NCBI RefSeq assembly: GCF_900114385.1
Contig: NZ_FOSW01000008.1
Span: 179,674-243,673, forward strand
Length of the DNA stretch: 64,000 bases
Source of the DNA: Geodermatophilus ruber
GTDB taxonomy: Bacteria > Actinomycetota > Actinomycetes > Mycobacteriales > Geodermatophilaceae
Reading direction: 5' to 3'
A program made the translations under genes and the position numbers. Positions 54,289-63,687 of this stretch are shown one piece after another (within the stretch, counting starts at the first letter, position 1; each line of letters begins with the position of its first letter). The notes under the pieces were generated by a model, which ran no database searches, was not told where the DNA came from, and saw only the letters and a program-made list of their open reading frames with translations.

Positions 54289-55656
54289 TCACGACCCTTC
54301 GTGGCCGGGCGGCACCACGGCAGTGAGGACGGCGCCGCCCCCAAGGCGCGCACTGAGCGTCACCGTTCCCTCCAGGTCGGCCACGCGGTCGTGCACCAGC
54401 GACAGCCCCAGGTGGCCTTCCTGCCGGCGGTCGGTGCCGCTCGCCGGGAAACCCACCCCGTCATCGGCGATCTCCAGCCGCACCGCCGGCGCCTCGTGCA
54501 GCTCGGTCTCCTCGAGGGTGATCCAGACGTGCGTGGCCTGCGCGTGCTTGGCCACGTTGGCCAGCGCTTCCTTGGCCGTCCGGTACAGCGCTGCTGCGGC
54601 GTCGGAGGTCATCTCCGGCAGCGGGGCGGCGTCCAGGATCACCTCGATCCCCTGGGCGCGCAGCGGATCGGCCGCGTCGCTGATCGCGGTGCCCAGACCG
54701 GGCCCGCTGAGGTCGGGGGGATAGATGTCGATCATGAGTCGGCGCAGGGACTGGACGGCGTGCCGGACGGTGGACACCAGCCGGTCGACCGTCGGCTGGC
54801 GTTCCCCGGGCACGCTGGACCTCAGCGCGCTCAGCGCGTAGCTGACCCCGGCGAGGTCCTGGACCGGTCCGTCGTGGACGTCCGCCGCGATCGCCCGGCG
54901 TTCCCGGTCCGACGCCTCGACCGACCGCTGCATGAGCTCGGCCCGTTCGGTCTCCTGGCGCCGGACCCGGCGGGCCAGCGAGGTGGCGATCGGGATCTGC
55001 ACCACCTGCAGCAGCACGAGCGCCCCGAGCGCGACCGGGATGATCTCCCCACGCAGCAGGGCGGCCTGCCGGTCGATGCTGTCGTAGCTGAAGTAGGCCT
55101 CGACCGCCAGCGGCTCGCCCCGCACCGTCAGCGGGGTGTAGACCTCGAGCACCGCCTCGGCCGGGCCGGCGGGCGACGTCTCCGGGTGCTCGTCGATGTC
55201 GGCAACGGTCTCGCCGCCGATGGCCGCCCGGAGCTCCGGGGAGGGGTCGAGGACCCGGCCGATCAGGCTCTCGTCGCTGGCGAAGAGGATCCGACCTTCC
55301 GCATTCCACACGACGATCTTGGTGACCGACCCGTCGCTCGTCCGGTTCGCGACGTCCCGGCCCAGCTCCTCCCACCGACCGGGGACACCGGCCAGCGCGT
55401 CGCTCAGCACGGGGGCCACCACCAGCCTGGTGAGGTTCTGGGCACTGCGCTGGGCCTCGGCGAGCGCGTTGGTGCGCGCGATCCGCTCGCTGGCCCAGAC
55501 GGTCCCGGCCGACACGGCGAGCAGGATCAGCAGGGCGCTGGCGAAGAAGGCGACGAGCTCACGCCGCGGCCGGTTCCCCGAGCGCGCGCGCCGATGCCGG
55601 AGTCGCGAGGAGAGGGTGCTGCGGGACGTGCTGAGCGGATCGAGCTCAGTGCTCAT
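54289..55656 (-). CDS. Sensor histidine kinase, NarL/DesK-type
   Basis: The 455-residue protein has a first helix near residues 35-55, an extracellular sensor domain of about 150 residues (DESLIGRVLDPSPELRAAIGG resembles PAS/Cache-like folds), a second helix, and then a HisKA_3 H-box ERRAIAADVHDGPVQDLAGVS with the phospho-acceptor His. An HATPase domain with EALANVAKHAQATHVWI and IADDGVGFP follows. The ATG at 55656 overlaps the regulator's stop by 11 bases. The signal is unknown. Confidence 0.92.
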   Translation of the reverse strand: MSTELDPLSTSRSTLSSRLRHRRARSGNRPRRELVAFFASALLILLAVSAGTVWASERIARTNALAEAQRSAQNLTRLVVAPVLSDALAGVPGRWEELGRDVANRTSDGSVTKIVVWNAEGRILFASDESLIGRVLDPSPELRAAIGGETVADIDEHPETSPAGPAEAVLEVYTPLTVRGEPLAVEAYFSYDSIDRQAALLRGEIIPVALGALVLLQVVQIPIATSLARRVRRQETERAELMQRSVEASDRERRAIAADVHDGPVQDLAGVSYALSALRSSVPGERQPTVDRLVSTVRHAVQSLRRLMIDIYPPDLSGPGLGTAISDAADPLRAQGIEVILDAAPLPEMTSDAAAALYRTAKEALANVAKHAQATHVWITLEETELHEAPAVRLEIADDGVGFPASGTDRRQEGHLGLSLVHDRVADLEGTVTLSARLGGGAVLTAVVPPGHEGS

Positions 55657-56332
55657 GCAGCGAGCCGAGCAGGCCCAACTGCTGCGCCTTGACGACCGCC
55701 TCCAGTTGGGACCGGACACCGAGCTTGGCGTGCAGGGACTTCACGTAGCCCCGGCAGGTCTCGAGCGTGATGCCCAGCACCCGGGCGATCGCCTTGACCT
55801 GCATGCCGCGACCCAGACAGTCGAGGACCTCCTGCTCGCGGCGGGTCAGCTGCGGCTGCGGCTCGCGGTCGGGCGACGTCGCGGGAGCGCAGGTGGGCCC
55901 GCCGGCGAAGGTCGAGGGGGCGACGAGCATCTGCCCCGGCTGCACCCGGCTGAGCACGTCGATCATCTCGGCGAGCGACCCGTCCTTGGGGATGAACGCC
56001 GAGGCGCCGGCCTGGGCCGCACGCACCACCCAGTCGGGGTCGCGGTGGGCGGTCACCACGGCGACGACCGCGTGCGGAGCGACCTCGCGGACGCGCCGGG
56101 TGGCGGCCAGGCCGTCCTGCCGCGGCATCTCGATGTCCATCACGATGATGTCGGGCTGCAGGTCCTGGGCCATCGCGACGGCCTGCGCTGCCGAGTGCGC
56201 CGTCCCCACCGCGTCCATACCGGCGGAGGCGAGCGCACCGGAGAGCAGCTCGGCGAAGGTGCGGTGGTCGTCGACGACCAGCACGCGCGCCTGGACGCGC
56301 TGAGTCGGCCGGTCGAGCTGGGCAAGCGCCAT
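55646..56332 (-). CDS. LuxR/NarL-type response regulator
   Basis: The 228-residue regulator has a receiver domain (VLVVDDHRTFAELLSGAL, phospho-acceptor in IIVMDIEMPRQDG, the Lys in FIPKDGS) and a C-terminal LuxR HTH (LTRREQEVLDCLGRGMQVKAIARVLG, then YVKSLHAKLGVRSQLEAV). It is the partner of the coupled histidine kinase. ATG 56332 has GGGGGA upstream. A 184-base gap separates it from a stand-alone receiver gene on the same strand. Confidence 0.93.
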   Translation of the reverse strand: MALAQLDRPTQRVQARVLVVDDHRTFAELLSGALASAGMDAVGTAHSAAQAVAMAQDLQPDIIVMDIEMPRQDGLAATRRVREVAPHAVVAVVTAHRDPDWVVRAAQAGASAFIPKDGSLAEMIDVLSRVQPGQMLVAPSTFAGGPTCAPATSPDREPQPQLTRREQEVLDCLGRGMQVKAIARVLGITLETCRGYVKSLHAKLGVRSQLEAVVKAQQLGLLGSLHEH

Positions 56333-56516
56333 GGGGTCCCCCGTAGGTGATCGCTGCCCGCGGATCCATCGCCGCGAGCGCGCATATATCACCGGACGTC
56401 GGGCGATGTGACCAGGGTCTTTTCGCTTAGCGGTGACCTAAGACCTGCCTCGAACGAGGGAGGTGTCGCGAGCCGATACTCTCCGTAACCAGAACGCTGC
56501 CGTTCCGTAAGCGGGT

Positions 56517-56930
56517 TCACACTGCTCCGCGCTGGTGCGCCGAGGCCGCGGCGCTCCACGCCGTCCCCCCGGCCGCGACCGCGCGCACGTGGCCGGGGAG
56601 TGCGCCGGGGTCGTCGTCCTTGAGCAGGTAGCCGACCACCCCGATCTCCTCGGCCTCCTTGACGAGGGCGGGGGTGAGGGAGCCGGTGAGGATGACCACC
56701 CGGGTCCGCGGCTGGGCCGCGAGCAGCTCGCGTGCGGCCTCCAGCCCCGTGACGCGCGGCATCGCCAGGTCCAGCAGGACGACGTCGGGCTCGGTGCGCT
56801 GCGCGGCCTCGAGCACCTGCTCGCCGTCCTCGCACTCGGCGACCACGGTGACGTCGCCGCTCTCGGAGAGCAGGTCCACCAGGGCGTCGCGGACGAACGC
56901 GTGGTCGTCGGCGAGCAGCACCTTGATCAC
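56517..56930 (-). CDS. Stand-alone response-regulator receiver protein
   Basis: The 137-residue protein has only a receiver domain: VLLADDHAFVRDALVDLLSE with the acidic pair, VVLLDLAMPRVTG with the phospho-acceptor Asp, the Thr in VVILTGS and the Lys in GYLLKDDD. No DNA-binding domain follows; about 25 residues remain after the receiver. GTG 56930 has AGGAGG upstream. It could be phosphorylated by the neighbouring kinase, competing with the LuxR-type regulator, or be a shortened NarL-type gene. Confidence 0.85.
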   Translation of the reverse strand: MIKVLLADDHAFVRDALVDLLSESGDVTVVAECEDGEQVLEAAQRTEPDVVLLDLAMPRVTGLEAARELLAAQPRTRVVILTGSLTPALVKEAEEIGVVGYLLKDDDPGALPGHVRAVAAGGTAWSAAASAHQRGAV

Positions 56931-57087
56931 GCGTCACCTCCTGCCTCGGTCCGTGTTGCCAGCGGAGCGCACCGTACCGGCGGGCCGTTGTCGGGCTGCG
57001 GCGGGACTGCCGCGATGCCGTTCAGTGTGACCCGCCGACACGCTCGGTGACAGCCCTTGCCAACGGCCTGACGGCGGGGGTGGCCGA

Positions 57088-57103
57088 CCCCCAATCGCGG
57101 GGG
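57088..57103 (-). terminator. Short C/G hairpin after the B12 importer operon
   Basis: CCCCC at 57088-57092 pairs with GGGGG at 57099-57103 around AATCGC. It lies about 30 bases after the stop of the ATPase gene in the direction of transcription. The stem is short, so this is tentative. Confidence 0.35.
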
Positions 57104-57134
57104 CATCCGAAACGGTCCGGCAACGCTCGGTGGG

Positions 57135-57944
57135 TCAACCCGGGGCGCGCAGCGGGAGGACCGCCGGCCCGTGCGGGCCGGGCACCACCTGGGCGCGCGC
57201 GCCGTAGTGGGCCTGCAGCGCCGGCGCGGTCAGCACCTCGGCCGGCCGCCCCTCGGCCACGACGCGTCCCCGCGACAGCATCGCGAGGCGGTCGGCGTAC
57301 TGCCCGGCGAGGCTCAGGTCGTGCAGCGTGCTCAGGACGGTGAGCCCGTCCTGGCGACGCAGGAGGTCGACGAGGTCGAGCACCTGCTGGGCGTGCCCGA
57401 GGTCCAGGGCCGCGGTCGGCTCGTCGAGCAGCAGCACCCGTGGTTGCTGGGCCAGCGCCCGGGCGAGCACGGCCCGCTGCTGCTCCCCGCCGGACAGCGT
57501 CGAGAGCAACCGGTCGGTCAGCCCGGTCAGCTCGAGGCGCTCCATCACCTCGGCCACCACCCGCCGGTCCACCGACCGGGGCGCGGCCAGCAGTGACCGG
57601 TGCGGGGTCCGGCCGAGGATGACGTACTCCCCGGTGGTCACCCCGTCGGGCACGACCGGACGCTGCGGGGCGTACGCCAGGTGGCGGGCCCGCTCGCGCC
57701 GCGGCATCCCCGTGGTGGGGACGCCGTCGATCCGGACCAGCCCCTCGTGGCGGTGGAAGCCGAGCACCGAGCGCAGCAGCGTGGACTTGCCCGAGCCGTT
57801 GGGCCCGATGACCGCCGTCCACCCGCCGGGCTCGACGGTCAGCCGGACCTCCTCGAGGACCGGGGTGCGCCCGTAGGCCGCGCTCAGCCCGACGACCTCC
57901 ACCCGGGCGCCGCCGGTGGCGGGCGGCGTGCTCCGGCCGGTCAC
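57135..57944 (-). CDS. btuD: Vitamin B12 ABC transporter ATP-binding protein
   Basis: The 269-residue ATPase has Walker A GPNGSGKS near residue 43, signature [15 protein letters not shown] and Walker [19 protein letters not shown], typical of the FecE/BtuD group of metal-chelate importers. The GTG start overlaps the permease stop by four bases. The operon's cobalamin riboswitch sets the substrate as B12 or a related corrinoid. It hydrolyses ATP in the cytoplasm to drive uptake. Confidence 0.9.
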   Translation of the reverse strand: MTGRSTPPATGGARVEVVGLSAAYGRTPVLEEVRLTVEPGGWTAVIGPNGSGKSTLLRSVLGFHRHEGLVRIDGVPTTGMPRRERARHLAYAPQRPVVPDGVTTGEYVILGRTPHRSLLAAPRSVDRRVVAEVMERLELTGLTDRLLSTLSGGEQQRAVLARALAQQPRVLLLDEPTAALDLGHAQQVLDLVDLLRRQDGLTVLSTLHDLSLAGQYADRLAMLSRGRVVAEGRPAEVLTAPALQAHYGARAQVVPGPHGPAVLPLRAPG

Positions 57945-59029
57945 CGCCGCCGCGCCCCGAGCCACAGCAGTCCCGCGAAGAACGGGGCGCCGATGAACGC
58001 GGTCACGACCCCGATGGGCAGCTCGGCAGGGGCGAGCACCACCCGGGCGACGAGGTCGGCGAGCACGAGGAAGGCGCCGCCGGTGACCAGCGCGACCGGC
58101 AGCACGCGGGCGTAGGAGCCCCCGACGAGGCGGCGGACGATGTGCGGCACCACCAGGCCGACGAAGCCGATCAGCCCGCTGACCGCCACGGCCGACGCGG
58201 TGGCCAGCGACGCGGCGAGGAGGACCAGCAGCCGCAGCCGGCCCGGCAGCACCCCCAGCGACCCGGCCTCGTCGTCGCCGACGGCCAGCACGTCCAGCGC
58301 CCGCCCGCACACCAGCAGCACGAGGCAGGCCGGGCCCAGGTAGGGGAGCACCAGCACCACGTCGGACCACTGCGCCCGGCCCAGCTGCCCGAGCAGCCAG
58401 CCGTACACCTCGCGCAGGTCGTCGGTGTTCTGCTGCTGGACCAGGGTCTGCGCGGCGGCCAGGAACGAGGCCACGGCGACCCCTGCGAGCAGCAGCGTCG
58501 CGCTGTGCGAGCCGCCGGCGGCGGTGCCGAGGGCGAGCGCGGCGCCCACCCCGACCAGCGCCCCCACGAAGGCGGCCAGCGGCACCACGCCGACCGGTCC
58601 CAGCGACGCCCCCGGCGCGTAGGCGATGACCAGGGTGGCGCCCAGCCCGGCGCCGGCGGCGGCACCCAGCAGGTAGGGGTCGGCCAGCGGGTTGCGGAAG
58701 ACGCCCTGGTAGGCGGCCCCGGCCACGGCCAGCCCGGCGCCGACGAGCGCGGCCAGCACCACCCGGGGCAGCCGCAGCTGCAGCAGCACCGCCGCCCCGG
58801 TGGCGTCCAGCCCCCCGTCCACCTCGACGCCGAGCGGGCCCAGGGCCCGGTCGAGGAGCGTGGCGACGACGGCGCCCGGGGGGAGGGGCAGCGCACCCAC
58901 CCACACCCCGGCCAGCGCGGCCAGAGTCAGCGCCAGGACGGCGCCGCCGAGCACCAGCACCCCGCGGCGGCCCGCCCGCCCGGGTGCGGCCCCGGCGGGC
59001 GCCCGGCCCGAGCGGGTGGTCGCCGTCAT
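57941..59029 (-). CDS. btuC: Vitamin B12 ABC transporter permease (FecCD family)
   Basis: The 362-residue protein has about ten helices and the FecCD/BtuC signatures [37 protein letters not shown] (region 90-125) and [20 protein letters not shown] near residue 283. It forms the membrane channel. It follows the lipoprotein gene by 12 bases and is coupled to the ATPase gene. Confidence 0.93.
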   Translation of the reverse strand: MTATTRSGRAPAGAAPGRAGRRGVLVLGGAVLALTLAALAGVWVGALPLPPGAVVATLLDRALGPLGVEVDGGLDATGAAVLLQLRLPRVVLAALVGAGLAVAGAAYQGVFRNPLADPYLLGAAAGAGLGATLVIAYAPGASLGPVGVVPLAAFVGALVGVGAALALGTAAGGSHSATLLLAGVAVASFLAAAQTLVQQQNTDDLREVYGWLLGQLGRAQWSDVVLVLPYLGPACLVLLVCGRALDVLAVGDDEAGSLGVLPGRLRLLVLLAASLATASAVAVSGLIGFVGLVVPHIVRRLVGGSYARVLPVALVTGGAFLVLADLVARVVLAPAELPIGVVTAFIGAPFFAGLLWLGARRR

Positions 59030-59041
59030 CGCCGTCCGGCC

Positions 59042-59986
59042 TCAGCCCTGCAGCGCCGCGGCCACGGACTCGGCGAAGTCGGCCACCCGCGGACCCCACC
59101 GCGAGGCGATGTCGTCGTCGGCCTCCAGCACCCGGCCCTCCTGGACGGCGGGCACCGTGTCGAACGCCGGGCGCTGGGCCACCGTCTCGGCGGTCTGCTG
59201 GCAGCACACCGTGTCGGCGAGCACGATCAGCCCGGGCGCCTGCCCGACGACGTACTCGGCGGACAGCTGCGGGTAGCCACCGGCCGCGTCGGCGGCGCCG
59301 TCGGCGATGTTCTCCAGCCCGAGCAGCGTGTAGACGCTGCCGACGAAGGTGTCGCTCGTGGTCGAGAAGAAGCTCGGGTCGAGCTCGTGGTAGACGCGCA
59401 TGCCCTGGGCCTCGGCCGGGACGGAGGCCACCGCGGCGTCGATGCGCTCCTGCATGTCGGTGATCACCTCGGCGGCGCCCTCCGCGTGGCCGGTCGCCTC
59501 GCCGAGGGTCTCCAGCTGGGCGTAGCTGTCGTCGAGCGTGTCGGCCGCGCCGAGCAACAGGGTCGGCACCGCCAGCGCGTCGAGGGCGTCCACGATGCCG
59601 TTCATGTCGTCGCTGAGGACCACCAGGTCCGGCGAGTAGGCCGCGATGGCCTCGGCGTTCGGCGTGAAGGCCGACAGGTCGGTGGTCGGCGCCTCGGCCG
59701 GGTGGTTGGACGTGCTGTCGACGGCCTCGACCTGGTCACCGGCGCCGATCGCGAAGAGCATCTCGGTCGCCGAGGCCGACAGGGACACGATCGCCTCGGG
59801 CCGCTGCTCGAGGGTCAGCTCCCCGTCGTCGCCGGTCACGGTGACCGGGAAGGCCCCGCCGTCGGCCGAGGTGGTGGTGGCGGTGGCGGCCCCTCCGGCG
59901 GCGGGGGCGTCGCCGGAGCAGGCCGCGAGGGCCAGGACCAGCGGGAGGAGCAGCGTGGCCGGGGTGAGCCGGCGGGTGCGGGACAA
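59042..59986 (-). CDS. btuF: Vitamin B12-binding lipoprotein of the ABC importer
   Basis: The 314-residue protein has a lipobox LALAAC (Cys 23) and the type III binding-protein fold: [28 protein letters not shown] and [18 protein letters not shown]. It starts at TTG 59986, with AGGAGG eight bases before it. An unusual CC pair ([10 protein letters not shown]) is near residue 256. A cobalamin riboswitch precedes the gene, which assigns the substrate. The Fe-siderophore alternative is unlikely for that reason. Confidence 0.9.
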   Translation of the reverse strand: MSRTRRLTPATLLLPLVLALAACSGDAPAAGGAATATTTSADGGAFPVTVTGDDGELTLEQRPEAIVSLSASATEMLFAIGAGDQVEAVDSTSNHPAEAPTTDLSAFTPNAEAIAAYSPDLVVLSDDMNGIVDALDALAVPTLLLGAADTLDDSYAQLETLGEATGHAEGAAEVITDMQERIDAAVASVPAEAQGMRVYHELDPSFFSTTSDTFVGSVYTLLGLENIADGAADAAGGYPQLSAEYVVGQAPGLIVLADTVCCQQTAETVAQRPAFDTVPAVQEGRVLEADDDIASRWGPRVADFAESVAAALQG

Positions 59987-60069
59987 CGGAATTGCCTCCT
60001 GGAGCGGCGGCGCGCGCCGCCCACGGGCGGCCCGCGCCCGATGCGCGACCCTTACCGCGAGGGTCGGAA

Positions 60070-60197
60070 CACGACGCAGGGCAGGCGATCTGGCTCAGGC
60101 CGCCGAGGCGGTCATCACAGTTGCGGGACAGCGCCGGGTTCGCACCGGACTTCGCTGCAGCAGCGTCGCCGGCGCCGGGCCGGCGGAGGGGAAGGTA
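60070..60197 (-). promoter_or_regulatory. Cobalamin riboswitch
   Basis: Reading the minus strand, GAAGTCCGGTGCGAACCCGG is followed by CGCTGTCCCGCAACTGTGA, a GC-rich stem, and the B12-box-like GAGCCAGATCGCCTGCCCTG. These are the core parts of the cobalamin (adenosylcobalamin) riboswitch in the correct order. The region downstream (about 60000-60065) has GC-rich inverted repeats including GGCGCGCGCC near the btuF ribosome-binding site, fitting an expression platform that hides it. Cobalamin would therefore shut off the importer. Confidence 0.92.
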
Positions 60198-60211
60198 CCA
60201 GGGGCGCGGGG

Positions 60212-61384
60212 TCAGCCCCGGGCGGCGAGCACCGCGGAGTAGACCCCGACCGTCTGCTGGGCGATCGCGGGCCAGCCGAACTCGGCGAGCACCCGCTCCC
60301 GCCCGGCCGCGCCCATCGCGGCGGCGCGGGCCGGGGCGGCCAGCAGCTCGCTGATCCGGGCGGCGAGCCCGGCCTCGAAGGCGGCGGGGTCGGCCGGGTC
60401 GTAGGGCACCAGCAGGCCGGTGACGCCGTCCTCGACGACCTCCGGGATGCCGCCGACGGCGCTGGCGACGACCGCGGTACCGCACGCGGCGGCCTCCAGG
60501 TTCACGATGCCCAGCGGCTCGTAGACCGACGGGCAGACGAAGACCGTGGCCTCCGTGATCAGCGGCACCAGCTGCTCGCGGGGGAGCATCGCCTCGATCC
60601 AGACCACGCCGTCCCGCCGCTGCTGCAGCGCGGCGACCGCGTCGGCGACCTGCTGCCGCTCGGCCGGGGTGTCGGCAGCGCCCGCGCAGAGCACCAGGCC
60701 CGCGTCGGCCGGCAGCTGCTCGGCCGCGGCGAGCAGGTGGGGCAGCCCCTTCTGCCGGGCGATCCGGCCGACGAACAGCGCGTAGGGCCGGTCGGGGTCC
60801 ACCCCCAGCCCCCGGACGACGTCGGGCGCGTGCACCGGGCGGTAGGCCTCGGCGTCCACGCCGTTGTGGACCACGTGCACGCGGGCCGGGTCCAGCTCGG
60901 GGTAGACGGCCAGCACGTCCTCGCGCATCCCGGCGCTCACCGCGATCACCGCGTCGGCCGCGTCGTAGGCGGTGCGCTCCACCCACGAGGAGAGCCGGTA
61001 ACCGCCGCCGAGCTGCTCGGCCTTCCAGGGGCGGCGCGGCTCGAGGGAGTGCGCGGTCACCACGTGCGGCATGCCGTGCACGAGGGAGGCGAGCAGGCCG
61101 GCCGCGTTGGCGTACCAGGTGTGGCTGTGCACGAGGTCGGTGCCGGCCACGGCCGCGGCGATCTCGACGTCGACCCCGAGCGCCTGCAGCGCGCCGTTGG
61201 CGCCGGCCAGCCCGGCGGGCACGGCGTGCCCGGACGCGTCGCTGCGCGGATCGCCGAACGCGTGGACGTCGATGTCCGGGCCCGCGGGCAGCTTGCGCAG
61301 GGCGTCGACCAGGTGCTCGACGTGCACTCCCGCGCCCCCGTAGACGTCCGGCGGCCACTCGCGGGTCACGATCCCGATGCGCAC
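60212..61384 (-). CDS. glgA: Glycogen / maltose-1-phosphate synthase (GT4)
   Basis: The 390-residue glycosyltransferase has the GT-B N-terminal [30 protein letters not shown] and the C-terminal nucleotide-sugar site [25 protein letters not shown] near residues 280-305. Actinobacterial members (Rv1212c type, also called GlgM) make alpha-maltose-1-phosphate or extend glycogen from ADP-glucose. It is divergent from glgC, which makes that donor, across 72 bases. Confidence 0.92.
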   Translation of the reverse strand: MRIGIVTREWPPDVYGGAGVHVEHLVDALRKLPAGPDIDVHAFGDPRSDASGHAVPAGLAGANGALQALGVDVEIAAAVAGTDLVHSHTWYANAAGLLASLVHGMPHVVTAHSLEPRRPWKAEQLGGGYRLSSWVERTAYDAADAVIAVSAGMREDVLAVYPELDPARVHVVHNGVDAEAYRPVHAPDVVRGLGVDPDRPYALFVGRIARQKGLPHLLAAAEQLPADAGLVLCAGAADTPAERQQVADAVAALQQRRDGVVWIEAMLPREQLVPLITEATVFVCPSVYEPLGIVNLEAAACGTAVVASAVGGIPEVVEDGVTGLLVPYDPADPAAFEAGLAARISELLAAPARAAAMGAAGRERVLAEFGWPAIAQQTVGVYSAVLAARG

Positions 61385-61456
61385 GGGGACACCCTAGGGG
61401 TGCACTTGCGCATCCTGGGGCGGCGCGGGCCACCGTCAGCCGCTACGTTGCGTGAC

Positions 61457-62677
61457 ATGGGTGGCGGACCTCGGGTTCTCGGCATCGTCCTGGCCGGCGG
61501 CGAGGGCAAACGACTCGCACCCCTGACGGCGGACCGCGCCAAGCCGGCCGTGCCCTTCGGCGGCAACTACCGGCTGGTCGACTTCGTGCTGTCCAACCTG
61601 GTGAACGGGGACATCCGGCAGATCGCCGTCCTCACGCAGTACAAGAGCCACAGCCTCGACCGGCACATCACCCAGACCTGGCGGATGTCCAGCCTGCTGG
61701 GCAACTACGTCACGCCGGTACCGGCGCAGCAGCGGCTCGGGCCGCGCTGGTACACGGGCAGCGCCGACGCGATCTACCAGAGCCTCAACCTCATCTACGA
61801 CGAGCGGCCGGACATCGTCGTCGTCTTCGGCGCCGACCACGTCTACCGGATGGACCCGCGGCAGATGATCGACCAGCACCTGCAGACCGGCGCCGGCGTG
61901 ACCATCGCCGGCCTGCGGGTGCCGCGGCACGAGGCGACCGGGTTCGGCGTCATCGACTCCGACGCCGAGGGGAAGGTGCGCGGCTTCCTGGAGAAGCCCA
62001 CCGACCCGCCGGGCCTCCCGGACTCGCCGGAGGAGAGCTTCGCCTCCATGGGCAACTACGTGTTCACCACCGACGCCCTGCTGGAGGCGCTGCGCGCCGA
62101 TGCCCAGGACGAGAGCTCGGCGCACGACATGGGCGGCTCGATCATGCCGATGCTCGCCGGTGCCGGGGAGGCCTGGGTCTACGACTTCTCCACCAACATC
62201 GTCCCGGGCAGCACCGAGCGCGACCACGGGTACTGGCGGGACGTCGGGACGATCGACTCCTACTTCGACGCGCACATGGACCTGGTCTCGGTGTCGCCGA
62301 TCTTCAACCTCTACAACGACCGCTGGCCGATCTACTCGCTGCCGCCCCAGCAGCCGCCGGCGAAGTTCGTCCTCGGCGGTCGCGCCGAGGAGTCGATGGT
62401 CAGCGCCGGGGCGATCATCGGCGGCGGCGCGGTGCACAACTCGGTGATCTCCCCCGGGGTGCGCGTGGAGCGCGGGGCGCGGGTCGAGGACAGCGTGCTC
62501 ATGGACGGCGTGCACGTCGGCGAGGGGGCCTACGTGCGGCGGGCGATCCTCGACAAGAACGTCGTCGTCCCGCCGGGGGCCCGGATCGGCGTCGACCTGG
62601 TCGGCGACGCGCAGCGGTACCACGTCAGCCCCGGCGGGGTCACCGTCCTGGGCAAGGGCGCGCGGGCCTTCGTGTAG
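61457..62677 (+). CDS. glgC: Glucose-1-phosphate adenylyltransferase
   Basis: The 406-residue enzyme makes ADP-glucose from ATP and glucose-1-phosphate. The N-terminal catalytic part has [26 protein letters not shown] near residue 12 (glycine-rich, activator-binding and catalytic residues), [10 protein letters not shown] and GFLEKPT. The C-terminal third is a left-handed beta helix ([20 protein letters not shown]). ATG 61457 is used; an in-frame TTG three codons earlier is possible. It converges on the methyltransferase gene. Confidence 0.95.
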   Translation: MGGGPRVLGIVLAGGEGKRLAPLTADRAKPAVPFGGNYRLVDFVLSNLVNGDIRQIAVLTQYKSHSLDRHITQTWRMSSLLGNYVTPVPAQQRLGPRWYTGSADAIYQSLNLIYDERPDIVVVFGADHVYRMDPRQMIDQHLQTGAGVTIAGLRVPRHEATGFGVIDSDAEGKVRGFLEKPTDPPGLPDSPEESFASMGNYVFTTDALLEALRADAQDESSAHDMGGSIMPMLAGAGEAWVYDFSTNIVPGSTERDHGYWRDVGTIDSYFDAHMDLVSVSPIFNLYNDRWPIYSLPPQQPPAKFVLGGRAEESMVSAGAIIGGGAVHNSVISPGVRVERGARVEDSVLMDGVHVGEGAYVRRAILDKNVVVPPGARIGVDLVGDAQRYHVSPGGVTVLGKGARAFV

Positions 62678-62689
62678 GTCGGTCGGGCG

Positions 62690-63340
62690 TCAGCGGCGCT
62701 TGGTGGCCACCAGCAGACCGGTGCCGATCGGGAGGACGGCGGAGGTGAGGTCCTCGTGCTCGCGGACGACGCGGGCCACCTCGCGCCAGGTGACCGTCTC
62801 CTTGTCCCGGGCCGACCGGTCGGCGATCCGGTTGCCCGCGAGCAGCCCGTGGCAGGCCACCGTGCCGCCGACCCGCACCAGGTCGAGGACGGCGTCCAGC
62901 TGGGCGGCGTACTCGGTGGGCGTCCCGGCGCACACCACCATGTCGTAGGCACCCGGGGTGAGCCGGGGGAGCACCTCGGCAGGGGTACCGAAGATCATCC
63001 GCGTGCGGCCGGGGGGGAAGCCGGCCTCGGTGAACGCCCGGCGGGCGGCGCGCAGCTGCTCGGGGTCGCCGTCGAGGGCGGTGAGGACGCCGTCGGGCCG
63101 CATGCCCTCCAGCAGCCACAGGCCGGCCATGCCGCCGCCGCTGCCGATCGAGACGACCGCGCGCGCTCCGCAGCCGGCGGCCAGCACGGCCAGGGTGGCC
63201 CCGACCGCGGGCTCCACCGGGGCGGGGCCGTCCAGGCGCGCGGCGCGGGCCCGGGCGGCCGTCAGGGCGGGCGTCTCCACCGCGAAGCGGTCGGCGTACG
63301 CGGCGCCGTCCGTCCCCGGCCGCGGTCCCGCTGTGCTCAC
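62690..63340 (-). CDS. SAM-dependent O-methyltransferase
   Basis: The 216-residue protein has the class I methyltransferase fold: VVSIGSGGGMAGLWLLEG (SAM-binding loop near residue 63), VLTALDGDPEQLRAARRAF and MVVCAGTPTEYAAQLDAVLDLVRVGGTVA. It matches the Rv1220c type, which adjoins sigE in mycobacteria. Substrate unknown. GTG start at 63340; it is divergent from sigE across 347 bases. Confidence 0.87.
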   Translation of the reverse strand: MSTAGPRPGTDGAAYADRFAVETPALTAARARAARLDGPAPVEPAVGATLAVLAAGCGARAVVSIGSGGGMAGLWLLEGMRPDGVLTALDGDPEQLRAARRAFTEAGFPPGRTRMIFGTPAEVLPRLTPGAYDMVVCAGTPTEYAAQLDAVLDLVRVGGTVACHGLLAGNRIADRSARDKETVTWREVARVVREHEDLTSAVLPIGTGLLVATKRR

Positions 63341-63687
63341 TGCTCGACTCCGGGCTCGATCCGCTCCGCGCGCTGCACCTCAGGGCGCCTCCGCGGTCGC
63401 TCCGCTCCTCGCTCGCCGGCCCTGGCTGCGATGCTCACTTCCTGCCGGCGCCCGCCTCGCTGCGACGCTCGCTCCCCCGTCGTCCCCGCAGCGCTCATCA
63501 CCGGCCGAGGGTAGTGGCCGATGCGGGGGGACCGGCCGCGCCCGGCCGAGATGGGAGCTTGCTGTGAACGGGAACACTGCCTCGGCCCTGCCCCGTTGAC
63601 CCTGGCGTGCGCCCCGAGCGAGCCGCGATCCCCCGACCCACGGCCGAGGGCGGGCAGTCGGCCGTCTCCGTCTGGAATCCTGGAGCC
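63341..63687 (+). other. Non-coding region between methyltransferase and sigE
   Basis: No gene is supported. The part 63387-63490 is a low-complexity run with repeated CGCTCC, CTCGCTG and GCGACGCTCGCT words, as often seen between actinobacterial genes. The part 63560-63600 carries the SigE-type promoter listed separately. The leader from that promoter to the sigE start would be about 80 bases. Confidence 0.5.
63570..63598 (+). promoter_or_regulatory. SigE/ECF-type promoter of sigE
   Basis: GGGAACAC (63570-63577), a 15-base spacer and CCGTTG (63593-63598) match the mycobacterial SigE promoter pattern of a GGAAC -35 and a CGTT -10. It lies about 90 bases upstream of the sigE start and on its strand. 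This suggests that sigE is transcribed by its own product or by a related ECF sigma factor. Confidence 0.6.

Noticed and set aside
57135..59986. Iron-siderophore importer
   Set aside because: The FecCD-type proteins alone would allow it, but the cobalamin riboswitch upstream points to B12.
58142..61456. A long plus-strand frame that would extend glgC upstream to about 1500 codons
   Set aside because: The part before 61457 is antisense to btuC, btuF, the riboswitch and glgA and has no similarity to GlgC; the enzyme's usual length is about 400 residues.
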